The translations under genes and the position numbers were made by a program. This document shows positions 11,331 to 23,900 of a stretch of DNA of 64,000 bases, in pieces (within the stretch, counting starts at the first letter, position 1; every line of letters starts with the position of its first letter). Under the pieces are notes generated by a model that had not been told where the DNA came from, made no database searches, and was given only the letters and a program-made list of their open reading frames with translations. This DNA is from Acanthosoma haemorrhoidale (taxonomy: Eukaryota; Arthropoda; Insecta; Hemiptera; Acanthosomatidae), in contig OV884011.1 in the NCBI GenBank assembly GCA_930367205.1, positions 140,861,937 to 140,925,936 of the forward strand. Reading direction: 5' to 3'.

Positions 11331-11922
11331 TTAAAAGTATGTTAAAGACAATCCCAAAAACTATTAAATACTATTTAACTATATACTATGCTATATAAAT
11401 AGCAGCTTCACTATTTTTGTTTTCATTATTTAAAAGATTTTTTTTATTGTTCTACAGACTAAATTCATAAACTAAATTCTTCTTTTATATATCACACATA
11501 AACAAAATAAAGTTAGTAGAAAGTGAAGGAACTATATACAGATAACGATATAATGTAAATTTCACTAAGTCTGAAAATATTTTCATATTTGATCCAGTAG
11601 AATATAACTTTAAGAATTCAGACTGAATTATTTGAATGACCACTACCACAGAACATACCGACAAAAGATAATCAACCCATACCTGAATGAAAGTAAATCC
11701 TTTCCCTTCATAGAATATTCAACAAAGAATTTTAAGTTATGAATTCCACACAGTTTTTGGAAACTTAGTGATCAAGTCAAATCAACCACCTGCGTACCTC
11801 CAAATATATTTTCTATTTTATAGATTAGATTTATAGGAACTTGAGAAAAATAAAATGTGTTAATAATATTTTGTAATCACAAATCTCAAAAACAAAGGCA
11901 TAGACAGAACTGTCAGGTCTAA

Positions 11923-14900
11923 TCAGACCAGCATTTCTGCAGGCATTGTCTTTCCTTCAAGTGCAGACATAATATTCTGTGCAGTTAAAACTCCCATAAC
12001 ATTACGAGCTTCATTTGTCGCACTTCCTATATGTGGCAATAGCACTGTAACAAAAACAAATATATTAAGAAAAAATTCGAACACCATTACACTTGAATGA
12101 ACAATGCTGCAATCAATGAAATATATATTTTACAGATTTTAAATTTTGCAACAAACACTGCAATTGTTACTACTAATATGTACATTCGGATGGTTGTACC
12201 AATCATCTATTCAGTTAACAGTGCCATTAATTAGCAATACTGATTCAAGAAAAAGAGAAAAAAAACTTACAGCAGTTGCCCAATTTTGTTAGTGGGTGGT
12301 CAGTTGGGAGAGGTTCTGGAGTCATCACATCCAACCCAGCAGCAGCTATCACCTTACATTGCAATGCTTCAACAAGAGCATCCTGATCAACGATAGCTAT
12401 AAAATGGGGGGGGGGGTATTAGATTAAAATGTTGTTTATACAAGGTTTATTAGAGTTAAAAACTTTGCTGTTGACTTACACCCTCTTGAGGTATTAATGA
12501 AAATAGCTGTCGGCTTCATTAATGCAAATTTTTCAGCAGTGAATATACATTTTGTTTCTGGGGTTAGTGCAGAGTTGACAATAACAAAATCACTTTCTTT
12601 CAATAGAGAATCAAAATCTGTAAATATCGCGCCAATTTTATCACCTGAAAACATTTGAGCATATCACGATTATTATTAATAATAGCTTGATCACATGCTT
12701 TTGTCAACAATGTTTATTTGAATGATTTTTATTCACAAGGCCTAAAATTTAAACAATAAGGAATTCAAGTGATTGCTTTTACAATCTACACCAGTTTATA
12801 TAGTGATAATTTTAAATTGTATACAGAATATTATAATAAAAAAAAATCTGAAGACAATTATAAATAAAACAAACTTATGCAAGTAATTAAAGTTACTAGC
12901 TTGTACTGTACATAACATACACTGTCTTGAGAGTAATTTACTATTGTATTTAAGTGTTCATAAACTTTTGTAACAAGATTCAAACACTACTCTAAATATT
13001 AAAAAATAGTTTTGGATTTTCGTCATATCTAAAACTTAATACATGATCAATATTGGGGCTCTTCTAAAAAGTAATTTAATAAATCTGATGCATTTATTTT
13101 TTGTAATTCGCAGTTTTTTATGCTTGGTAGCTCAAGCATTCAACTAGATTGGAAAATCATAAACTAAGATAAGTCTTGTGAACAAATATTAAAAAGATTC
13201 TTATTTCCTAATTTTAACCAGACTTTCCCCATATTCCTATTCATAACCGAAAATAATGTTTGTAATAAGACAATTGTTTTATCAAACTGATTTTGTTTAT
13301 TTGCTTTCTGAATTTTTTAATTTAGAATCTAAGTGTAAAATTTTGTTTCCTCCTATAGGCTGGTCTTTTAATTTAAACTTGTCATTCATAGCAGGCCTTC
13401 TTTTAGGAAATAGAATAACTTCAGTTTTGCTTTCACCTGACTTTATTTTTTATCTATTAAAGCATTTTTCTATTGAAATTATTAAGTGGTTAGAAATAAT
13501 ATCTACTTTGTAAGACGAGATATATTTATTTGAAGTTTCAAGCAAAAATACTAGTTTTTACATTACATCTCTTGGAGATCTTATATTTTCATCAATTTGA
13601 ATTTATTATATATTATAGCACTATTTTAATCAAAAGATATAACCAGAACCAGAAGATACTTTTTTCCTGCATTTTCAAACAAGTTTTCTTTTTCTAATAT
13701 TTATTACTTAAACCTGTTTTATAAAAATAAAAATGCTGATCCATATAAGAAAACTACCTTAATCAAGATGACAAATAATGAAAGAAATGTTTTATTATAC
13801 AGTGAAACCTTTCATTGAACCACTCCTTCCAAAGATCATTAATGGCACTGCCTATCGAAATTTCTAAAATGAATAGAGTTTACCTGACTAGGTTAACTAT
13901 ATTTCAGTAAGGATTTTTTATATAGTATAGTATATTTCAGGAGGGATTTTTAAACTTACCTTCTTCTTTTTTCTTTCTTGCTGAGTATAATATGCGGCTA
14001 ACTCCAAACGGTACAAGTTTTTTAGCTACTGATAAGCCGATTCTTCCCATGCCAAAAATTCCAACAGTGCTTCCATGTAAACCTGGACCACACAACCAAA
14101 GTGGTGCCCAAGATTTCCACTCTCCACTATAATTAAAAACCAAATAAGAGATCTCAAACAAAATTTCATATTATTTTTTTTTCAGTGTGTGTATATAAAC
14201 ACCCCTGGTATCAGATGATGGAAAAACAAAAGTACATTTATACCTCTGAAGGTCAATTGAAATAATTTTCAGGCCACAGGGGTACCAAGTTTTTAAAAGC
14301 AAAAGGAGATTAAATTTTTTTACATTTAATCGTTTTTTTGGCTTTTTCCAGTCATTGTATTTAAAAAAACACACAATCTGAGATTCATGGGAGAATTTCA
14401 GAATGATTAAATTATTTTAAGACCTGTTTTATAGAACATTGTGACGAACATACATACAGACAGATGAAATACAATGGTGCCATACCTTTTAGAAAGTAGT
14501 TGCATCACTGAGGAAGATGGACAGTTGATCTGAGACCCATTAAAAGGTTACTGTACATACCATTAGTATTATTTACATTTGTGAATTGTAAATATGAAGA
14601 GTCGAAGAAAGAAAAATTTAAGCAGCGACCCTGTACAAACACATCCAGGATATTGCGAACTGATAAAGTTATCTGAAATTATGACTATGAGTCAAATTTA
14701 GCCAACAAGAAATTGGTGCATACCTACTACCTACTAGTGGGAATGTTCAAGATGTTGATGAGTAAGTTTTATCATTTCCATATAACAGCCAGTTTTAGCA
14801 TTTCAGTATTTGGGAACCTAAATTGGAGTACCTGTAACTATAATTAATATAAACGACTATATCGATATATTGTCTCTGTTTTACCATTAATGTTGTTTAC

Positions 14901-17900
14901 TTATTTATTAGGAGTTACATATAGGAGGACATTTATAAAAAAGTTCATAATGAATAATAGTTTATTTAATAAGTTTCAATTATATGATATTAATAAATTG
15001 ATTCTAGTGAATAATTTAAATAAATCATTTAATTAAATATATTAAAATAATTCCTAACACATTACATATTTTAACGTGATAACATGAATATATTCTTGAT
15101 TAATGGTGGATGTGGTCTCTTCGCTCACTGGCTTCACACCCCAGTCCATCCTTTGAGACTTATAATTATTTAATTATTACGCAATTATTTTCTGTTATGT
15201 TTCTAAAAATTTTTTGGGTATTTCTTGAGACAGCTTGGTTACATTTATTTCAAAATTGTTGCTTACCTCTTCTTGTCTCTATTCCTCTACTTACTGGATG
15301 TCCTAATAAAGCTTAACGTTTTGGTTTTTCGATCCAAGTTCCTTAATCTAGTATTCTTTGGTGTGGATATTCAATATGGTGAATAATTTGGATATTTCTC
15401 CCACCTTCCTGTTCAAATATAAGTTGTATGCTGTATTTCTAAAATGCCTGCTAAACATAGAGCAGACGGCCAGTTCATTCAATAGGACTGCTAAAATTAT
15501 TTGAGTTGAAAAGAATTGCGTGGAAAGAAATTTGTTACAATGTTTTCGGGTTTTAACACTCAATAACTGTATTTCTTATGAATCCGAGTGAACAAGTAGA
15601 AAGAATAAAAACTCAGACACCCCTGAGGTTGATTGGAGCGCTAAAAGCACCTACTTGTCTGGTATGTATTGACTCGTCTATATCAATCTAATTCTATGAA
15701 ATCAATCTAATTCATTAACCACAAGTTGATTAAAGGACATGAAAGTCCATAATCAATAATAGTTCATTGTGATTTTATAAGTTTCAAATACTATTATATT
15801 AGGGTATTATTAGTTCTAGTGCATAATTTGTCTATTTCAAATAATTCATATTAACATAATTGGCTATCAAATCTATATATAATTTAATTAACACAAAAAA
15901 ATTATATAATATAACATAAATACATTCTTGACTGTTGCTGGATGGTGGTCACTTCTCTCTCTCTGGCTTTATGCTCACAATTAGTTAAAAACTCGAAAGT
16001 ATCCCGGTCTGACCTTGGTGAAGGTCAATAACAACTGAACTCTTCCTTGCCTATCTGCTTAGAAAACACACTTTGACCCACCAAGTATGTTTGGTGTAGC
16101 AACCACAAACAAATATCAAAATGAGTTATCCTCTACTCTGCCAAATCAAGTATATCAATTTAAATATTGTTTATATAATATATAGTGTGGCTGGAGACTA
16201 GTTCACAGGATCCTGATAGGGTTGCCAGCATAGACTCATGGAGCAACTAGGAGAGAGGAAAACAAACCTGATTGGTCGATAGAGGCTAGCCTCACATGGT
16301 GGCGCACTGTCTACTGATTAGTCATAAATACCCCTGTTTTTGTGCTCACAATTCATTCAACCTATGGCTCGCCTCTGAACTGGTACTTGCAGCTGCACTA
16401 AAGTTTCTAACTACTTCCTTATCATTTATGTAGACCTCTATACCTGTCTATTCCTAACCAGCTAGATTTAGTCTTGGCGTTGTCAGCCTCCACAGCCACA
16501 GTGAAGTTCCCTGGCTTTTGCCCCGGTAAACTAGTAAATCCTAGGAAGGGACCCTGCTTCTTGGGTCATACAAATTATCTGAGTTGTGTTTTCCTAGCGG
16601 TCCAGTCCGCCTCTTTTCGGTTCACACTCCCTTTTGGATCTGGACGGTTTTCGCCTACCCTCAGATACTGAGTGTGAACTCATGGTCATTCCAAGGCCAC
16701 ATAACCTACCTAAAACCTAGCCTGTACATCTTCTCCTCAACACAGTGCACACATCTCTCAGAAATGGAGTAAGATAGTTCAGTAATGGACCTGTCACCAA
16801 GCTGTTGCGAAGGTGACCACTTAACTCTTTCCCCACCACCACGGTTAGGTCAACAAGAATTCCTCATAATGTCCTTACACTTGGGTTTCCAGGTCAATTA
16901 TCCCGAATCTATCTGTGGCATACATTGTGTAACAAACAATAAACAAAAATTTGAATTTTTATATTTAATTTTTAACCCTCTAGTTACATTAAGAGATTAT
17001 TCTAGGAATCGGAATAGTATAAAAACAATAAACAATATTTTTGTTTTGATCAACAAATGCAGCTGTAGAACTGTAAATAAGGTGGCATCCTCGAAATCCG
17101 TTTCAAACCAATAATTCATTTTAATCCTCTATGGTTGAAGTTACTATTAAACGACCCAAAGGAAATAATAATAAAACTATTCCTTTGTTAACTACTAATA
17201 GTTGATTATGGGTAAGTATCTTATCATTATTTATTCTATATTATTCTTCATTATGTCTGACATTCATTTTTTTAATTTTGATGAACCATAAAAAAAAAAT
17301 ACTCAAAACATCTTCCCAAGTTTTTTATAGCATGAAGTTTACCTCAGTGTAATGTATTGAGGGCCATTTGATTTGCTGAAATTTGCCTGTTCAATAGATT
17401 TTTTTTTAATTTTCAGATCCATCAAATAATACCAATTTTCTTCTGACAACTGACACAGTGCTTATAGAGCTTTATGGAGAAAAAAATGTAAAAAGGCAAA
17501 GCAAAATTAGTCCAGACATTGATGAATATATAATACAGGAGGACATCGACAATCAAATAGACATTGATTTAAATATAAGTTTCTGATGAATTTACGGGTG
17601 ATTCATACTCTGAATAAAGAAGTTTTTGTATAATTTCATAGAACATCATAAAATATTATTATACCATTCATTATTATATTTATATTAGTACTACTATTAT
17701 TACTATTAGTATATAGTTGTGGAAGAAGGGGCTAGTAAAATTACGTCGCCGAACTTCTGTCCCTTGCAAATTACCGGCTGTGAAATTCAGAAAAAAAGTA
17801 CAAGAATGGATGCCTGCATTTTCCCAGAAAACCAACAAAAAACAAGATTGTTTACACAAAATATAATTGAGGAAAGATTATACAAAAAAAAAAACTAAAA

Positions 17901-20900
17901 TTATAAACTGGCAATACATATGTAATGATCGTATATATAAACAAAAAAAAAGTAATGTTAGTAACGGGGTTAGTAATCTAAAAATAAAATGAAAGAAACA
18001 TAGATAACAAAAATATAAATGTCTTTATGCTTTAGTATAAATAAAAATGAATTTACGGTACTATATTTACTAAATTTAACAGCGTTAATCAACAAAAGTC
18101 AATAGTCTTCTATTCTTTGCAAGTGAAAGGATGATGTGAGCTGAATCTGGAGATAACTGGTGTGTGTACTGGCAAATAACCTCTTACCGGAGATCCCAAG
18201 TGGAGAAGAAGAAATTCTTCTCAATGTTCACTCTCCGAACAATTGGGAGCGTGGGTGGGTGGTGGATAACCGGTGTGAAGTCAGCGATGAAGAAGTAGGG
18301 TGAATGTGGGGTCAACATCAATCAACAAATTTCCAAGCGTCCTTCTTCGTTCACAACTTTCAGGGAACTGAGCCAGTAATTAGATGACGATCGGAGTTGA
18401 TCCGCCATGCCAAAACAATTGCCGATCGCATTAGAGGTCACCTTATCACTTGCTTAGACGTAAACAACCTTAATTACTAATTATGCATATCAATACAACA
18501 AATAATACAATCTTGTCTTTTTTTTTTTCTTTTAACAAATAAAATAAAATTAATCGTTATAATTACGTGAGTGAAAAAAAATAATAAAAAAATAGTTGGG
18601 ACCCAACATACCGCCCACCAAATTTGCGTAGAAAATTTCCAGGTAGATTAACACACTATGGAGGTAACAATGGAGCTAGGCGCGAAACGGAACGGGTATA
18701 CTCGTTTGTAGAGGTTTTCACCTTTACTACCCTGACAATCCCGTCTTGTCCAGGAAAAACTTCTTTAATGCGCCCTACAGGCCAACTGAGGGGAGGTACA
18801 TTAGGGTCAATAAGAAGCACAAGTGTGCCGATATTTACATTTGCCGATTCAGTAGTCCATTTACTACGCTGTTGTAGGCAATGTAAGTAGTCCCGTCGCC
18901 ATTGTTTCCAAATATTGCCTATGCAGCGATGAATGAGATTCCATCTCGAGATTGGATGGCGCGATGGCTCGATTGACTCTGGTTCTGGCAGAGCAACTAG
19001 AGGGGCACCAATCAGGAAGTGACCCGGCGTCAAGACATCCAAGTCTTCTGGTGATGATGACATATGATGCATGGGTCGAGAATTCAAAATCGCTTCTATG
19101 CGATTTGCGATGGTGGAGAGTTCTTCAAATGTAAGGGGTTGGCAATCCATTACTCTCCTAAGGTGGTACTTAAACGACTTCACACCAGCCTCCCACAAAC
19201 CACCGAAATGAGGTGCGAATGGAGGGATAAAACTCCATTTCATTTCTCGATTGACGAAGTAGTTTTCGATGTCCTTTTTCGGGGAGTAGGTATTCCACCA
19301 GGAGTATAGCTCTTTTAAATGTCGTGACGCTCCTACAAAATTTGTTCCATTATCGGAGAACATTCTGCTGGGTAGTCCTCTTCGAGCTATAAATCTGTCT
19401 AAACAGGCTAAGAAAGCTACTGTTGTCAATTGCGACACAATCTCAATGTGCAACGCCTTTGTGCTCATGCACACAAATAAGCAGGCATACGCTTTGCCAA
19501 GGGCAGCCTTACGGCGAGAGGATTCACGGATTGAGAATGGACCAGCGAAATCAATCCCGATATTCATAAAGGGTCGGCCTTGCTCAAATCTTGACATTGG
19601 CAAATTTCCCATGTAAGGTGTATAAGGTCTTACTTTTAGGCGATGGCATTTCAAACATCGGTGAATTCGAGTGCGTATCATACGTCTTGCTGAAATAATC
19701 CAATAATGATGACGTAGTATTGAATGGAGGAGCTGATGTCCTGCATGTAAATAAACAATATGGTAGTGGTCGACAAGTAGTTCCACAAAATGTGATTTAG
19801 AGGGTAACAACACGGGATGTTTAGCATCATAATTTATAGGGGCATTACTGAGGCGACCGCCCACCCTGTACACTCCACGAGAATCGATAAAAACGGATAA
19901 TGATTTTAGCGATGTTATAAGAGAAGGTTTGGAGCTTACAGAGGGGAAATGATGTCTTTGAACTATTTTCACCAAGGTGTGGGTAGCTTGACGAAATTCC
20001 TCTAAGCTTAATTGACCTTTTCTCTTGGATGAATGAGGGCGAGAATTTACGATAAAGCGTTGGACATATGCAAGTACCCTAATTAATTTGGAATAGGATG
20101 AGAATTTGTCAATAACTTCAAATAAAGACGATGCATTGGTTACGGTAGCCAAGATAGTACAAACTGGTTTTGTCTCAGGTAAGTCTGAACAATTCGATGA
20201 TTTGGTTGGCTTAGTTAATGGCCATTCCGACAATGGTTTCTTCATCCAGTCAGGTCCCTTCCACCAAACTGAATGATTGACCAAGTCTGATGGAGAAGTT
20301 CCCCAAGACGCAATGTCAGCGGCATTATCTTCTGAACGAATGTGATGCCAATTAGGGAGAAAGGAGTTATCTAAAATTTTCACTATTCGGTTGGCCACGA
20401 ATGTTTTCAGTTGATGGACAGGTGTATTTAACCACGATAAAACGGTGGAAGAATCAGACAACAAGAAAATAGAGGTTGGTTTTAATCGTTGTGTAATGAG
20501 CTGAACAGATCGCTAAAGGTTGACAAGAAGTAGAGCAACGCATAGTTCAAGACTTGGAATTGAGAGGGTTTTTAATGGAGCTAATCGGGTTTTAGCGATC
20601 ATCAGATGGGAGTCTACCCTTTCCAATTGATCCTGAGAACGAAGATAGAGAACTGCCGCATAACCTAAAGAAGATGCGTCAGCGAATCCCACAACAGACA
20701 TCTCTGCTGGGGAGTGTGGTTTAAGACCACGGGGAATCTTAATAGCTTCTAATTGCGCCAGATCTTTAAAGAGTATTTCCCAGGACTTGGAAATAGCAGG
20801 TGGAATTGGGTCATCCCAATCGAGTTTTAAGTTGAGAGGTTGCGTTTTAAAGGGTAAACGGACCATGTATCTACCGGAGGGTGTTCGAGAGTGCGTCGTT

Positions 20901-23900
20901 TTAAAATGATCCTCACTTTTTATATCAAATGGATTGCTTCTCGGAACATCATTTATTTCCTCGACTTCCCAAAAACGAGTCATTACCTGAGTTAACTCCT
21001 GAAGTTCAGATGAAGGTGTAGAATTAGCGAGCAAGGTAGTGCTGCAGAGAAATGGATTTGCCGTTGTAATGGGTCCTAATAAAATCCAACCAAGTGTGGT
21101 TTTTATGGCATTGGGAAATCCATGAGCTGATTTTACTACCTCTCCTTCCAAGATTTCCCCAAATAGATCAGCACCAACAAGAAATTCTATGGGCCCTGGC
21201 TGATTGAACATTGGATCTGCAAGATCTAAATGTTGATAATGCTGGACTACCGTATCCATGATGATTTCGCAGGGCATTTCGTTGCTAATACAATCAATCA
21301 CAATTGCGTATGTGTGATGCGCTGGCGATTCTACCTTAGTGGAAGAAATACTGCAATAAACTTGGTGCTTACAACCAGAAATAGGATGGCTCCCGAAACC
21401 AACCAAATTATGATCATTTGGAATAAGTTGCAAACGTAATCGCCTTGCACATTGTGAGGTGATAAAGGAGCGTTGAGACCCACTATCAATTAGAGCTCGC
21501 ACCAACTGGAAACAACCAAAGAAGTCTTTAATCTTTAATAGAGCCGTACCCAAAAGAACATTTATTCGTCCTGTCGAAGCCGACGACAACACGGATGTTT
21601 GTACGGCTGGGGGGTTGGGACTATTGGTTGTTATTTGTGAAGACTCGGAGTGTGTGGGTGTATTGTGAGATTTCCTTGTAGAGTTTTCAGATGAATGAGT
21701 TCCCAGTGATGAGTGTACACTAGAAACGGAATGACCTTGATTACGATTTGATATGGAGTGGGTGTCAGAACCTTTCGAAAAATGTAAAAGAGAATGGTGC
21801 CGTAAATGACACTGCTTGCAACAATGGGTAGAGGGGCATTTCGAAGCTGAATGACCTGAAGCAAAACAGTTGAGGCAACGGTTTAACAATTTGATTTTTT
21901 CAAATCTTTGTCTGGGAGCGAGTGATCGAAACTTAGGACAATCATAAATTCTATGATTCTCCATACAGACGGGGCATTTAAATTGTTTTGTGACTGCTCC
22001 GGAAGACATCAACACCTTTTTTGCCTGGTGAGTATATTTATAGTCAGTGTTAGCTGGAGTGGCCTTTTGATTTGACGTCATAGTATTTGCTTGAAGCTGA
22101 ATGATTAATTGGTAGATAAAATCCGAAAATTCCTTCCAAGTCGGAGTTTCGGATCTGGAACCAAATTCGTTTTCGAAACGCTCTCGAGTTTTGGCATCTA
22201 ACAGCCTGACGGCAAACGTGTACAATATAAAACCTGCGGGATCAGCTAAGTTCAATCTATTAAAGGCTGCAGCGCTTTCAAGAATTACTGACGAAAAGTG
22301 ATCAAGAGTTGCGAGGGAACATTTTTGAAGTGGTGGAAAATTGAATATATTCATCAGATGGTGGGTGGCTTGTAATCGTTGGCTGTCATACCTTTTAGTT
22401 AAAGCTGCCCAAGCTTGATCGTAGCCGTCGAGAGTGACATTGATAGCCGTGATAATTTGAGCCGCTCCACCTTTTAGGGAGGACTTCAAATAATGGAATT
22501 TTTGAATGGGATTCAAGTCTGTATTATCATGAATAATGGAAGAAAAGGTATCCTTAAACGAAGGCCAATCTGAAATATTGCCTGAAAAAGTAGGAATATT
22601 AATTGTGGGAAGGCGTAATTGCGAACATGCTTCGCCTCTTTCAACCAGTGATCTATTTCCAGTGGATTCAGATTCCTTAGGGGCAATAGAAAAACCCAAT
22701 GCTATCGCTTCGTAATAGCTGGCACGGACTTCTTTATAAACCAGTTCGTATTCTGTTAAGGGCCTCTTTAACCTTTTTACTACCCTTCTCAAGCTCAAAT
22801 AACACGCTGAAAACTTCTCATAAGCACTGTCTAGTCGAGAAATGCGAGCAGCGAAGATTTTTTGTTTGGTTGAGTCAGTTCCCATTGATAACCCAACGGT
22901 CTTAGTTTCATTAATATCATCAGCTAAGTCCTTGAATTCATCAGTAAGAGCATCCATTTGCTCTTCCGAATCATCCTGGTTAACTTTAGGAGGCATGTTG
23001 ATGGCAGAATTTATCAATCACAAATAAAATACCAATTAAAATAAACAAATCCTGTGAGTGGGAAGATGATTATATAAAAGGATCAAGACGGAATGTTGTA
23101 AATACAATTACTTTTTTCTGAATCACAATATCCGAACACGGAGGACCAAAAGATGTGGAAGAAGGGGCTAGTAAAATTACGTCGCCGAACTTCTGTCCCT
23201 TGCAAATTACCGGCTGTGAAATTCAGAAAAAAAGTACAAGAATGGATGCCTGCATTTTCCCAGAAAACCAACAAAAAACAAGATTGTTTACACAAAATAT
23301 AATTGAGGAAAGATTATACAAAAAAAAAAACTAAAATTATAAACTGGCAATACATATGTAATGATCGTATATATAAACAAAAAAAAAGTAATGTTAGTAA
23401 CGGGGTTAGTAATCTAAAAATAAAATGAAAGAAACATAGATAACAAAAATATAAATGTCTTTATGCTTTAGTATAAATAAAAATGAATTTACGGTACTAT
23501 ATTTACTAAATTTAACAGCGTTAATCAACAAAAGTCAATAGTCTTCTATTCTTTGCAAGTGAAAGGATGATGTGAGCTGAATCTGGAGATAACTGGTGTG
23601 TGTACTGGCAAATAACCTCTTACCGGAGATCCCAAGTGGAGAAGAAGAAATTCTTCTCAATGTTCACTCTCCGAACAATTGGGAGCGTGGGTGGGTGGTG
23701 GATAACCGGTGTGAAGTCAGCGATGAAGAAGTAGGGTGAATGTGGGGTCAACATCAATCAACAAATTTCCAAGCGTCCTTCTTCGTTCACAACTTTCAGG
23801 GAACTGAGCCAGTAATTAGATGACGATCGGAGTTGATCCGCCATGCCAAAACAATTGCCGATCGCATTAGAGGTCACCTTATCACTTGCTTAGACGTAAA

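Noticed and set aside
16474..17114. Overlapping frames at 16474-16671, 16584-16772 and 16785-17114
   Set aside because: No conserved motif; they arise because the block is GC-richer. Treated as LTR-like repeat DNA.
17400..17620. Frame [18 protein letters not shown]... near 17440-17585
   Set aside because: About 48 codons, acidic and open, but with no motif I recognise; could be transposon debris but not supportable.
18624..19309. Plus-strand frames in the BEL/Pao region
   Set aside because: They overlap the integrase ORF in antisense; composition shadows.
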